Shown here one piece after another: positions 16,119 to 24,663 of a stretch of DNA of 64,000 bases. Both the position numbers and the translations under genes were made by a program. This DNA comes from Microvirga soli (GTDB taxonomy: Bacteria; Pseudomonadota; Alphaproteobacteria; Rhizobiales; Beijerinckiaceae). The stretch's first letter is position 1; every line of letters starts with the position of its first letter. The notes under the pieces were generated by a model. It ran no database searches and was not told the origin of the DNA. It saw only the letters and a list, made by a program, of their open reading frames with translations. The DNA lies in the NCBI RefSeq assembly GCF_016734765.1, contig NZ_JAERQE010000025.1, forward strand, positions 1-64,000. The letters run 5' to 3'.

Positions 16119-16964
16119 ATGAAACTGTTCAAGACTTTGGGTCTCGGGCTTCTGGCCTCCGCTCTCGCCATCGGCGGAGCGGCCGCTCAGGAAAAGACGG
16201 TCAAGATTGCCACGGAGGGCGCTTACGCCCCGTGGAACTTCACGGGCGCGGGCGGCAAGCTCGAGGGCTATGAGATCGATCTCGCCAACGAACTTTGTGG
16301 TCGCATGAAGGTGAAGTGCGAGATCGTGGCCCAGGATTGGGACGGCATCATCCCGGCGCTGAATGCCAAGAAGTACGACGCCATCATGGCGGGCATGAAC
16401 ATCACCGACAAGCGCCTGGAAGTGATCAGCTTCTCGCTCCCCTATGCCGCCACTCCCCATGGCTTCGGCGTGATGAAGGACTCGCCTCTCGCCAAGCTGG
16501 CGGGAACCGGAACGACGGTGAGCTTCGAGAAGGACCCCGAGGGCGCCAAGAAGGCCATCGAGGCCTGGAAGCCGCTGCTCAAGGGCAAGACCATCGGCGT
16601 TCAGGGTTCGACCGTGAACTCGCAGTTCCTGGAGCAGTACCTCAAGGACACGGTCGAGATCCGCGAATACAAGACAACGGAGCAGCATGACCTCGACCTG
16701 ACCGCCGGCCGCATCGATGCGATCTTCGCCGGCCATGGAGCCTTGAAGGCCACGCAGGAGAAGCCCGAGTTCAAGGATATGGCCATCGTCGGCACAGGCA
16801 TGCGCGGCGGCGTGCTGGGCCGCGGAGTCGCGGTGGGCATGCGCAAGGACGACACGGAGCTCAAGAAAGGCTTCGACGAGGCCATCCAGGCTGCGATCAA
16901 GGACGGCACGATCAAGAAGCTGTCCGAGAAGTGGTTCAAGATTGACGCGACCCCGCAAGTCTGA
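16119..16964 (+). CDS. Polar amino acid ABC transporter substrate-binding protein 2 (paralog)
   Basis: A 281-residue paralog of the preceding gene, with the same signal peptide plan and near-identical N-terminal 90 residues. The ligand-site region has diverged. ITDKR keeps the arginine, but position 205, aspartate in copy 1 and in HisJ/LAO, is glycine here (AIFAGHGALK). Loop 105-140 also differs. The pair is therefore likely to bind different ligands. ATG 16119 is favoured by AGAGGG at 16107-16112; ATG 16113 is also in frame. The permease and ATPase genes follow downstream. Confidence 0.92.
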   Translation: MKLFKTLGLGLLASALAIGGAAAQEKTVKIATEGAYAPWNFTGAGGKLEGYEIDLANELCGRMKVKCEIVAQDWDGIIPALNAKKYDAIMAGMNITDKRLEVISFSLPYAATPHGFGVMKDSPLAKLAGTGTTVSFEKDPEGAKKAIEAWKPLLKGKTIGVQGSTVNSQFLEQYLKDTVEIREYKTTEQHDLDLTAGRIDAIFAGHGALKATQEKPEFKDMAIVGTGMRGGVLGRGVAVGMRKDDTELKKGFDEAIQAAIKDGTIKKLSEKWFKIDATPQV

Positions 16965-17103
16965 CAACGGCGTGCCGGAAATGCAGTCCCGAGTCCTGCT
17001 CCGCAGACCCGGGATATGATCCGGTCGACGGCCGGATGTTAAAGATGCTGTCTCGCCCGCTGCCTTCCACAGCGGGGAGACATATTCAAGAAAGTTACGA
17101 CGC

Positions 17104-17826
17104 GTGCAGCAATTGAGCTATTTCGAGCTCGTCGGGTTTGGTCCCAATGGATGGGGATGGGCTCTCCTCACCGCAGCGGGAATGACGATTGCGGTCGCCA
17201 TCTGCGGCTTTCTCGCGGGCTCCGTTGTCGGCACCCTGGTGGCCTGGGGCAAGATCGGCGGCAATCTGGTGATCCGCAGCCTCGCGGACGGTTACACGAC
17301 TGTCCTGCGCGGCATTCCCGATCTTCTCGTGATCTACCTGTTCTATTTCGGCGGCAGCGCGGCGCTCGGCGCCATCGGCAGCCTGTTCGGAGCCGACGGG
17401 TTCGTCGGCGTGCCGGCTTTCGCCACGGGTGCCATGGCCATCGGCATCGTGTCGGGCGCCTATCAGGCCGAGGTCTTCCGCGGCGCCTATCAGGTGGTCA
17501 GCCGCGGCGAGATCGAGGCGGCGCGCTCCGTGGGCATGCACCGCTGGCTCATGTTCCGCCGCATCATCGCCCCGCAGGTGCTGCGCTACGCCATTCCGGG
17601 CCTCGGCAATACCTGGCAGCTGGTGCTGAAGGAATCGGCGCTGATCTCGGTCACCGGTCTCGTCGAACTCCTGCGCCAGTCTCACATCGCGGCCGGCTCC
17701 ACCCGCCGCCCGTTTGACTTCTACCTCACGGCGGCCATCCTCTACCTGCTCATCACCTGGGTCTCGACCTACCTGTTCCAACGCGCGGAGACCCACTCGA
17801 TGCGCGGCATGCGGAGGGCTTCGTGA
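17104..17826 (+). CDS. Amino acid ABC transporter permease (HisQ-like)
   Basis: A 240-residue inner-membrane permease with about five helices. The EAA loop that contacts the ATPase is visible as GEIEAARSVGMHRWLMFRRIIAPQVLRYAIPGLGN near residues 136-170. The start is GTG (17104). The gene overlaps the next permease by one base at TGATG (17824-17828). It belongs to the HisQ/OccQ branch, which works as a heterodimer with the HisM-type partner encoded next. Confidence 0.93.
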   Translation: MQQLSYFELVGFGPNGWGWALLTAAGMTIAVAICGFLAGSVVGTLVAWGKIGGNLVIRSLADGYTTVLRGIPDLLVIYLFYFGGSAALGAIGSLFGADGFVGVPAFATGAMAIGIVSGAYQAEVFRGAYQVVSRGEIEAARSVGMHRWLMFRRIIAPQVLRYAIPGLGNTWQLVLKESALISVTGLVELLRQSHIAAGSTRRPFDFYLTAAILYLLITWVSTYLFQRAETHSMRGMRRAS

Positions 17827-18551
17827 TGGATTTCGCCTTCATGCGGGATACCTTCCTGACGCTCATCGGCGGCGTGCCGCTGACCCTGAACCTGGCCTTC
17901 ATGGCTGTGGGCCTCGGCGCCGTTCTCGCCATGCTTCTGGCGCTCATGCGCATGTCGGGCCTCAAGGTGCTCGACTGGCCGGCGCAGGCCTATGTCTTTG
18001 TGTTCCGCGGCACACCCCTGCTCGTGCAGATCTTCCTGATCTATTACGGCCTGGGGCAGTTCCGTCCTGCCTTGCAGGAATGGGGCCTGTGGACCTTCTT
18101 CCGCGAGCCCTACTGGTGCGCGGTCTTCGCCCTTACGCTCAACACGGCGGCTTACGCCAGCGAGATCATCCGCGGCGGGCTGCAGTCGGTTCCCTACAAT
18201 CAGGTCGAGGCGGCGCGGGCCTGCGGCATGTCGGGCTTCCTGCTCTTCCGCCGCGTCATATTCCCAATCGCAGTCCGTCAGGCTCTTCCGGCCTATGGCA
18301 GCGAGATCATCCTGATGGTGAAGGCCACGTCGCTTGCTTCGATCATCACCATGATGGAAGTGACCGGATTGGCCGCCAAACTGATCTCGCAAAGCTTCCG
18401 CGCGGTTGAGGTCTTCGTGGTCGCCGGCCTGATCTACCTCGTTCTGAACTTCATCATCACACGCATCATCATGGCCATCGAATGGTGGCTCTCGCCGCAT
18501 CTGCGCCGTCCTCCGGCCATCGAGCCGCGTCTGGAGGCCGCCCATGTCTAA
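17826..18551 (+). CDS. Amino acid ABC transporter permease (HisM-like)
   Basis: The second permease of the transporter, about 241 residues with five hydrophobic helices. It carries the EAA loop ([37 protein letters not shown]) near residues 128-160 and the family segment [21 protein letters not shown] near residue 61. ATG 17826 overlaps the stop of the first permease; GTG 17823 is an alternative. Its end overlaps the ATPase start by 8 bases, showing a coupled operon. Confidence 0.93.
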   Translation: MDFAFMRDTFLTLIGGVPLTLNLAFMAVGLGAVLAMLLALMRMSGLKVLDWPAQAYVFVFRGTPLLVQIFLIYYGLGQFRPALQEWGLWTFFREPYWCAVFALTLNTAAYASEIIRGGLQSVPYNQVEAARACGMSGFLLFRRVIFPIAVRQALPAYGSEIILMVKATSLASIITMMEVTGLAAKLISQSFRAVEVFVVAGLIYLVLNFIITRIIMAIEWWLSPHLRRPPAIEPRLEAAHV

Positions 18552-19353
18552 CGGAGTTGCATCCTTGTCGTCTCACCTTGCGTCGTCCGAGGCGGCCCCG
18601 GCCGTCTCCGTGCAGAATCTCCGCAAGAGCTTCGGATCGCTCGAAGTTCTCAAAGGCGTATCGTTGAGCGCCCGCGAAGGCGACGTGATTTCGATCCTCG
18701 GTGCCTCCGGCTCCGGCAAGTCGACCATGCTCCGCTGCATCAACATGCTGGAGATTCCCGATTCCGGCGAGATCCGCATCGGGGGCGAGACCATCGGGTT
18801 GAAGAAAACCCGCAAGGGCATGGAGCCGGCCGATCAGCGTCAGGTGGACCGCATCCGCTCACGCGTCGCCATGGTGTTCCAGAGCTTCAATCTCTGGTCA
18901 CACATGACCGTTCTGGAGAACGTGATCGAAGCGCCGATCCATGTGCAGAAGCGCCCCAAGGCCGAATGCATTGCCGAGGCCGAGGAGTTGCTGGCGAAGG
19001 TCGGCATCGTCGACAAACGCAATCAATATCCTTCGCACCTGTCCGGCGGCCAGCAGCAGCGCGCCGCCATCGCACGGGCGCTCGCCATGCACCCGAAGGT
19101 GATGCTTTTCGACGAGCCGACCTCGGCGCTCGATCCGGAACTCGTCGGCGAGGTGCTGCGCGTCATGCGCTCGCTCGCCGAGGAGGGCCGCACCATGCTG
19201 GTGGTCACGCACGAAATGGGCTTTGCCCGCGATGTGTCGAACCGGGTCGTGTTCCTGCACAAGGGTGTGGTGGAGGAGGAAGGCGCACCGGCGGAGGTGT
19301 TCGGCGCTCCGAAATCCGAGCGCTTCAAGCAGTTCATCTCAAGCCATCGCTGA
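18544..19353 (+). CDS. Amino acid ABC transporter ATP-binding protein (HisP-like)
   Basis: The 269-residue ATPase that powers the transporter. Motifs in order: Walker [10 protein letters not shown] near residue 56, Q-loop [11 protein letters not shown] near residue 111, signature LSGGQQQR near residue 161, Walker [15 protein letters not shown] near residue 182 and the switch histidine in VVTHEMGFA near residue 220. The start overlaps the upstream permease. A strong stem-loop terminator follows 14 bases after the stop. It matches HisP/OccP-type importers of basic amino acids or opines. Confidence 0.95.
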   Translation: MSNGVASLSSHLASSEAAPAVSVQNLRKSFGSLEVLKGVSLSAREGDVISILGASGSGKSTMLRCINMLEIPDSGEIRIGGETIGLKKTRKGMEPADQRQVDRIRSRVAMVFQSFNLWSHMTVLENVIEAPIHVQKRPKAECIAEAEELLAKVGIVDKRNQYPSHLSGGQQQRAAIARALAMHPKVMLFDEPTSALDPELVGEVLRVMRSLAEEGRTMLVVTHEMGFARDVSNRVVFLHKGVVEEEGAPAEVFGAPKSERFKQFISSHR

Positions 19354-19366
19354 GACCATCAAACTG

Positions 19367-19402
19367 AAAGGGCGAAGCGGATGCCGCTTCGCCCTTTTGT
19401 TT
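19367..19402. terminator. Strong hairpin terminator between convergent genes
   Basis: A 14-base perfect stem, AAAGGGCGAAGCGG (19367-19380) / CCGCTTCGCCCTTT (19384-19397), with an ATG loop is followed by TGTTTTAG. It ends the plus-strand transporter operon and lies against the stop of the minus-strand gene at 19402. Confidence 0.88.
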
Positions 19403-19788
19403 TAGCGCCTCTCGATCCGCTGGACCGGAGGTTGCCCGGACGCGGGTGGGAATGAGCCCGAGATGCGAGGATCGACCTGAGGCCCGCGCCATTCGTCACG
19501 GTATTGCTCAGGTCTTGAGCCGCCGAAAAACAGTCCCAGCACGGCCGGAACGGCAAGGATGAGCAGCGACACGAGTCCCCAGACGAACACGATGGCGCCA
19601 AGGCCCAAGCCCCTCAGGGTCATCAGAGCCCAGGACAGCCACTCGACCGACTCGGGGTGTCCCGTGACGATGTCGGCATTGCGGGCAGCAACGCCGCCGA
19701 AGAAATCAAGGAGCCCATAGGCGCCCCAGGCGAACAGGGACCAGAACGCCACGGCAATCCAGGCAAGAACCCACAGCAGCCGTTTCAT
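19402..19788 (-). CDS. Hypothetical membrane protein
   Basis: A 128-residue protein with an N-terminal helix (LLWVLAWIAVAFWSLFAWGAYGLL, about residues 4-27) and a second hydrophobic region (LGAIVFVWGLVSLLILAVPAVLGLFF, about residues 62-88). A proline-rich soluble tail ends IERR. Its start abuts the stop of the DUF4112 gene (TGAATG), so the two are co-translated. I do not recognise the family; the pairing suggests a shared membrane role. Confidence 0.75.
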   Translation of the reverse strand: MKRLLWVLAWIAVAFWSLFAWGAYGLLDFFGGVAARNADIVTGHPESVEWLSWALMTLRGLGLGAIVFVWGLVSLLILAVPAVLGLFFGGSRPEQYRDEWRGPQVDPRISGSFPPASGQPPVQRIERR

Positions 19789-20226
19789 TCAGCGCTCCTC
19801 GACCCTGACCGCGATCCCGTCGATCTCTTTCGGCCCCCTCTTGGGCGTGCCCAGATGCTCGTGGATGATCCGGAGATTGCGCTCGTTGGCCTTGAAGAAG
19901 ACGTCGAACACGTCGCCTGCGAACGGAACGGCGCCGATGGCGGTGTCCATCGCAACATTGCCGATCATGCGGACGATCTTCCAGCGTGGCAGGCCGAGCT
20001 GGCGTGCCTCCCAGATGATATAGCTCGAGATTGCCGCGGAGAGCGCATCGCCGACGACCGGCACGAGGCCGAGCATGGCGTCGAAGCCCACGCGCCGGTT
20101 CAGGCCCGGAACCAGAAAGGCGCTGTCCATCAATTTTGCAACCAGCGTGATGCGCGCGATCGCATCCTCCCGGCGTGGGCCGGCAGTCCTGATCGCATCG
20201 AAAACAGCACTTCGGGCAGCGTTCAT
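19789..20226 (-). CDS. DUF4112 domain-containing protein
   Basis: A 145-residue protein matching DUF4112. The family signature LMDSAFLVPGLNRRVGFDAMLGLVPVVGDALSAAISSYII spans residues 30-70, and the second half contains MIGNVAMDTAIGAVPFAGDVFDVFFKANERN. The two glycine/proline-containing hydrophobic stretches probably dip into the membrane. The molecular role is unknown. It is the first gene of a two-gene minus-strand unit. Confidence 0.88.
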   Translation of the reverse strand: MNAARSAVFDAIRTAGPRREDAIARITLVAKLMDSAFLVPGLNRRVGFDAMLGLVPVVGDALSAAISSYIIWEARQLGLPRWKIVRMIGNVAMDTAIGAVPFAGDVFDVFFKANERNLRIIHEHLGTPKRGPKEIDGIAVRVEER

Positions 20227-20571
20227 TCCAGTCTCCAGAGGACCACAGGTTCGTTCGGTCCAACGGGCGAAATGTGTGTATCAGACTTACAGACTGCAAG
20301 TGTTAAAGCTCTGTTATTTCAGAACTAACACCAAATTTCCCCACACGCTGAATTCCTTGCAGGTTAAAGCTTTGCCAACCATGCACCTCAGTCGAAGCTC
20401 TCGATACCACCCACGCACACTTGCTTAGTGCCAAGCTTCCTTTAGGTAGCTTTCCCTGCGTTTAGCGCGCAACCGTCAGTTAGCTGACCAATAAACTCAC
20501 AAGGGAATGCCGCTGGGAGGACCAGTTCGGCGGCATGACATTCTTGTAGGGGCTCAGAACGGGAGAACCCG
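20227..20571. other. Intergenic region between divergent genes
   Basis: 345 bases between the DUF4112 gene and the DUF882 peptidase gene, lower in GC than its surroundings near 20270-20350. It must hold two divergent promoters. No operator, hairpin or gene could be identified. GGGAGAA at 20560-20566 is the ribosome site of the next gene. Confidence 0.4.
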
Positions 20572-21114
20572 ATGAGCATCACCTGCCGCTTTCGCCATGC
20601 GTCCAGATTCGCTCTCGTGACCGGCGCGCTTCTCTCTGGGCTGTCGCCAGCTGCGCTCAAAGCTGGAGACGGTGACGGAGGGCTTGTTCCGCCGGCGCAA
20701 TATGCCAGCCTCCCCTCACAGAACGAACTCAACGATCCCAAGACGACGGGAAGCCTGCCGAGTGCGAGAACCCTTTCCGGTTTCGCTTCTCTGGTCTCGC
20801 ATGGCGCGATCACGCTGCGAGCGAGCGCCCCGACCAACTGCGTCCCCGGCAACCTGCGCGAGGTCGTCGCGTCTGTCGCGGAGAAGTTCGGTCCGGTTAG
20901 CGTCGAGTCCACGCATCGCAACCGCTCACGCAACTGGCGCGCCGGCGGCGCCCGCCACTCTCTTCACCTCTCCTGCCGGGCCATCGACTTCAGGGTCCGC
21001 ACCCGCGTGCGGGGGGTCATGGCCTACCTGCGATCTCACCCGCAGGTTGGGGGCCTGAAGATGTATGGCAATGGCATCATCCACATCGACAACGGAGAGC
21101 GCCGCTCCTGGTGA
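20572..21114 (+). CDS. DUF882 / peptidase M15A family protein (YcbK-like)
   Basis: A 180-residue exported protein whose C-terminal half is an M15A-like zinc peptidase fold acting on peptidoglycan cross-links. Visible elements are VESTHRNRSRN, the zinc-binding GGARHSLHLSCRAIDFR (H and D) near residues 122-138, and GIIHIDNGERRSW near the end, which supplies another zinc histidine. The N-terminal hydrophobic region (FALVTGALLSGLSPAAL) is a signal peptide. The family is mostly known by structure and homology, so D,D- or L,D-carboxypeptidase activity is inferred. Confidence 0.85.
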   Translation: MSITCRFRHASRFALVTGALLSGLSPAALKAGDGDGGLVPPAQYASLPSQNELNDPKTTGSLPSARTLSGFASLVSHGAITLRASAPTNCVPGNLREVVASVAEKFGPVSVESTHRNRSRNWRAGGARHSLHLSCRAIDFRVRTRVRGVMAYLRSHPQVGGLKMYGNGIIHIDNGERRSW

Positions 21115-21148
21115 GGCTTCGATCCATTTCATCTCTGCCTTGAACGAC

Positions 21149-21173
21149 GGGGCTGCGGCTTGCACGCAGCCCC
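21149..21173 (+). terminator. Possible terminator hairpin
   Basis: GGGGCTGCG (21149-21157) pairs with CGCAGCCCC (21165-21173) across a 7-base loop, 34 bases after the DUF882 peptidase stop. There is only a weak T-run, so the assignment is tentative. Confidence 0.5.
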
Positions 21174-21228
21174 GCGGCTTTGCAAGCGCCCTCTGGTTTC
21201 GACATGAAAAATGTAAGACACTCACCCG

Positions 21229-22101
21229 ATGTTCGAGACCTTTACCCATCGTCGGATCGAGACATCCGAAGCGGTCATCAACCTGCGGGTCGGCGGAAAC
21301 GGCCCGCCTGTGCTCCTGCTGCACGGGCACCCACAGACGCATGTCATGTGGCACAGGGTGGCTCCGAAGCTTGCCGAGAGCTACACAATCGTCTGCGCCG
21401 ATCTGCGCGGCTATGGCGACAGCTCCAAGCCTCCGACGAACGATGAGCATGAGCCCTACTCCAAGCGCGTCATGGCGCGCGATCAGGTGGAGGTCATGCA
21501 GGCCCTCGGCTTCGAGCGGTTCGCCGTTGTCGGCCACGATCGCGGCGGACGCTGCGCCTACCGCATGGCGCTCGATCACCCGGAGCGGATCGTGGCCCTG
21601 TCCGTTCTGGACATCATCCCGACCGCTGAGCACTTCCAGCGCACGGACATGGCCTTCGCCATGGGCTATTGGCACTGGTTCTTCCTTGCGCAGCCTCATC
21701 CGCTCCCGGAACGCCTGATCGCATCGGATCCGGATGCGATCTATCTTCGCCGCGGGCGCTCGATGTTCGATGACGAAGCGCTTGCAGAATACCGCCGCTG
21801 CTTCACCAACCCGGACACGATCCACGCCATGTGCGAGGATTACCGTGCCGGCGCGACCGTCGACATGCGTCTCGACGAAGAAGACCAGAAGGCGGGCCGG
21901 CGGATCACGTGTCCGGTGCAGGCCCTCTGGGGTCGCAAGAACGGTCTCGACCAATGGTACAACGTGCCAGCCGTATGGCGCGACTGGGCCGATCACGTAG
22001 AAGGCCGCGCTATCGATTGCGGCCATTATCTCGCCGAGGAAGCGCCAGAGGAAACGCTGGCGGCCTTGCAGCCATTCCTTGACAGAGCTTTCAGGCGTTA
22101 A
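21229..22101 (+). CDS. Fluoroacetate/haloacetate dehalogenase (alpha/beta hydrolase)
   Basis: A 290-residue alpha/beta hydrolase closely matching fluoroacetate dehalogenase (EC 3.8.1.3), which releases halide from haloacetates. The characterised Rhodopseudomonas enzyme uses D110, R111, R114, D134, H155, W156, Y219 and H280. Here D104, R105, R108 (HDRGGR), D128, H149 and W150 (GYWHW) sit at a constant offset of 6, and Y205 and H266 (CGHYLAEE) at a constant offset of 14. All catalytic and halide-pocket residues are therefore present. The gene stands alone. Related epoxide hydrolases lack the HW halide pair. Confidence 0.9.
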   Translation: MFETFTHRRIETSEAVINLRVGGNGPPVLLLHGHPQTHVMWHRVAPKLAESYTIVCADLRGYGDSSKPPTNDEHEPYSKRVMARDQVEVMQALGFERFAVVGHDRGGRCAYRMALDHPERIVALSVLDIIPTAEHFQRTDMAFAMGYWHWFFLAQPHPLPERLIASDPDAIYLRRGRSMFDDEALAEYRRCFTNPDTIHAMCEDYRAGATVDMRLDEEDQKAGRRITCPVQALWGRKNGLDQWYNVPAVWRDWADHVEGRAIDCGHYLAEEAPEETLAALQPFLDRAFRR

Positions 22102-22123
22102 AAGAGGCGGCGCTTCATCAGGT

Positions 22124-22897
22124 TCAGGAAGCCGCGAAAGGCGCAATCCTGACGCCGTTCGCTTCCAGTTTCGCGCGAACGGTTCGCGCCATGGCGACCG
22201 CGCTCGGCTCATCACCATGAACACAGATCGTGTCGATCTCGACCGGGATGCGTTTGCCTGAAACCGTCGTGATGGCCCTGTCCTGGACAGCACGCAGAAT
22301 GCGTTCCGCGGCGAATTCGGCATCGTGCAGCACCGAACCGGGCTTCTTGCGGCTGGTGAGGGTGCCGTTGTCCTCGTAGGTACGGTCGGCGAAAATCTCG
22401 CGCACGACAGGAATGCCGATGGTGTGGGAGGCCTTCTCCATCAGAAGGCCCGGCATGCACATGTTGATGAGGCTCGCATCGACGCCCTTGATGGCGCGGG
22501 CAATCGCGAGAGCGAGGTCCTCGTCTTCATTGGCCATGTTGTTGAGCGCCCCATGCACTTTCACATACGTGACCTTGTGGCCGGCAAGCGAAGCCACGGC
22601 CTGCATGGCACCGATCTGGTAAGCGATCATCCGCTCAATCTCGGCAGGGGAATCGCCACGGATCATGCGACGGCCGAAGCCATGCAGATCGTTGAAGCCG
22701 GGATGCGCCCCGATGGCCACGCCCTTGCGCTTCGCAATCTCCGCCGTGCGGAACATGATGGAGGGATCGCCCGCATGAAAGCCGCAGGCGATGTTGGCGG
22801 AGGACACGATGTCGAGCATCGCCTCGTCGTCTCCCATCGGCCAGGGGCCGAAGCCTTCGCCCATATCGCAGTTGAGATCGATGATCATGCTCGTCAC
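22124..22897 (-). CDS. pxpA: 5-oxoprolinase subunit A (LamB/YcsF family)
   Basis: A 254-257 residue LamB/YcsF protein, subunit A of the ATP-dependent 5-oxoprolinase that turns 5-oxoproline into glutamate. The family signature [14 protein letters not shown] is at the N-terminus, followed by [14 protein letters not shown] near residue 33 and [17 protein letters not shown] near residue 57. VKVHGALNN and the C-terminal ICVHGDEP complete the set. GTG 22897 overlaps the pncB stop (GTGA); ATG 22888 is an alternative. The partner genes pxpB and pxpC are not in this window. Confidence 0.9.
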   Translation of the reverse strand: MTSMIIDLNCDMGEGFGPWPMGDDEAMLDIVSSANIACGFHAGDPSIMFRTAEIAKRKGVAIGAHPGFNDLHGFGRRMIRGDSPAEIERMIAYQIGAMQAVASLAGHKVTYVKVHGALNNMANEDEDLALAIARAIKGVDASLINMCMPGLLMEKASHTIGIPVVREIFADRTYEDNGTLTSRKKPGSVLHDAEFAAERILRAVQDRAITTVSGKRIPVEIDTICVHGDEPSAVAMARTVRAKLEANGVRIAPFAAS

Positions 22898-24186
22898 ACC
22901 AGAACCGGTTTCGCCGCTTGTTCGCCCACGTGGAAGATGCGCTTGTAACGCTCGACCTCCGCTTTCGGCCCCATGGCCTTCGTCGGATTATCGGAGAGCT
23001 TCACCGTCGGCCGCTCATCGGCCGAGATGACCTTGCAGACGATGGAGATCGGGTCGAGTTTTCCCTCAGGGGCCAACCCACGGAAATCATTCGTGAGCAG
23101 CGTGCCCCAGCCATAGCCGATGCGCATGCGGCCACGGAAATGCCGGTGGATGCGTTCGATCACGTCCACGTCGAGTCCGTCGGAGAAGATCGCGAGCTTC
23201 TCGCGCGGGTTCTGCCCGCGCTGGCGCCACCATTCGATGGCCTCCTCGCCGCCCTCGATGGGGTCCTTGGAATCGACGCGAATGCCTGTCCAAGACGGTA
23301 CCCAGTCAGGCGCATTCTGCAGGAAGTTCGTGGTGCCATAGGTGTCGGGCAGGATGACGAGCAGATTGCCCTCGTAATCCTCCTGCCAGTCCGACAGTAC
23401 GTCGTAAGGGGACCGGGCGAGTTCCTCGTCGGATTCCGCCAGCGCCGCATAGACCATGGGAAGCTCGTGGGCATTGGTGCCCACAGCCTCCACCTCCTGG
23501 CGCAGGGCGATCAGGCAATTGGACGTTCCGAGAAAGGACGACCCGAGCCCTTCCATCATGGCCTGCACGCACCAATCCTGCCAGAGAAAGCCATGGCGGC
23601 GGCGGGTGCCGAAATCCGCGATGGAAAGGTCCGGCAGGCCTTTAAGCCGCTCGATCTTCTCCCACACCCGGGTCATGGCGCGGGCATAGAGCACCTGAAG
23701 CTCGAACTTGCCCATTCCCCTGAGGACACCCCGCGAGCGCAACTCGTTGAGAATCGCTAGCGCCGGGATCTCCCACATGGTGGTCTCGATCCAGGGTCCG
23801 TGGAAGGTCAGGACGTATTGGCCGTCCTCCTTCTCCAGCAGATATTCCGGAAAGCGGAAGGTCTCGAGCCAGTCCATGAACTCCGGCGAGAACATCTGCC
23901 GCTTGCCGTAGAAGGTGTTGCCCCGCAGCCAGGTGGATTCGCCCCGGGTCAGGCGCAGGCTGCGCACATGATCGAGCTGCTCGCGCAACTCGCCGGCATC
24001 GATGATGTCGGCCAGGCGAATGCGCGTGGTCCGGTTGTGAATGCCGAACGTCACCTGCACGTCGCGATGGCGACGAAAGATCGTCTGCGCCATCAGCAAC
24101 TTGTAGAAATCCGTATCCAGAACCGACCGGACGATCGGATCGATCTTCCAGGTATGGTTGTAGACGCGGGTCGCGATGTCGACCAT
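22894..24186 (-). CDS. pncB: Nicotinate phosphoribosyltransferase
   Basis: A 430-residue enzyme of NAD salvage that converts nicotinate and PRPP to nicotinate mononucleotide using ATP. Recognisable segments are [16 protein letters not shown] near residue 22, [30 protein letters not shown] near residue 208 and [12 protein letters not shown]. The active-site region near the C-terminus includes IFSDGLDVD and [14 protein letters not shown] 24186 is preferred because AAGGAG lies 8 bases upstream; ATG 24207 is also in frame. It overlaps pxpA by 4 bases. Confidence 0.94.
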   Translation of the reverse strand: MVDIATRVYNHTWKIDPIVRSVLDTDFYKLLMAQTIFRRHRDVQVTFGIHNRTTRIRLADIIDAGELREQLDHVRSLRLTRGESTWLRGNTFYGKRQMFSPEFMDWLETFRFPEYLLEKEDGQYVLTFHGPWIETTMWEIPALAILNELRSRGVLRGMGKFELQVLYARAMTRVWEKIERLKGLPDLSIADFGTRRRHGFLWQDWCVQAMMEGLGSSFLGTSNCLIALRQEVEAVGTNAHELPMVYAALAESDEELARSPYDVLSDWQEDYEGNLLVILPDTYGTTNFLQNAPDWVPSWTGIRVDSKDPIEGGEEAIEWWRQRGQNPREKLAIFSDGLDVDVIERIHRHFRGRMRIGYGWGTLLTNDFRGLAPEGKLDPISIVCKVISADERPTVKLSDNPTKAMGPKAEVERYKRIFHVGEQAAKPVLV

Positions 24187-24281
24187 CGCCTGCTCCTTGC
24201 CACTCACGGGGAGCAGGACAATAGCGAAGCGTTGCCCATGATGAAAGGGTGCCCGGTGACAAGGGTGGGGGCAGCCACAGC

Positions 24282-24611
24282 TTAAGGGGGCAGGACATCG
24301 ACCTGAATCGAGGCGTAATAGGCTGCCACATCGGCGATGTCCTCGTCGGACAACTCCTTTGCTACAATGTTCATCGACTCGTTCTTACGCTCTCCGGACT
24401 TGTAAGCGGCGAGGCTTCTGACGAGATAGCTTTCGACTTGGCCTGCGAGGTTGGGCGCTTCCGGGTTCTTCGAGAGGCCATCGAGCCCATGGCAGCCCTG
24501 ACAGGTGGTAAGCTTCTGGCGCCCTGCCTTCGCATCGCCGGCCTCCGCACCAACTGGCCCGAGCATCGAGAGAAACGCTCCGAGCCCCACCAGAGCAGTA
24601 AAAAACTTCAT
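24282..24611 (-). CDS. Class I cytochrome c (c553/c4-like)
   Basis: A 109-residue periplasmic c-type cytochrome. A signal peptide ([24 protein letters not shown]) is followed by the heme motif CQGCH near residue 36. A conserved region [21 protein letters not shown] and a probable methionine ligand in [24 protein letters not shown] complete the fold. The start is ATG 24611; a longer frame lacks the signal peptide. It follows the PQQ-type dehydrogenase by 52 bases on the same strand and is its likely electron acceptor. Confidence 0.9.
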   Translation of the reverse strand: MKFFTALVGLGAFLSMLGPVGAEAGDAKAGRQKLTTCQGCHGLDGLSKNPEAPNLAGQVESYLVRSLAAYKSGERKNESMNIVAKELSDEDIADVAAYYASIQVDVLPP

Positions 24612-24663
24612 GATGATCTCCAGGGCGAACAGGCGCACCAGAGGCGCGCCTGTCAAAGGGGTC

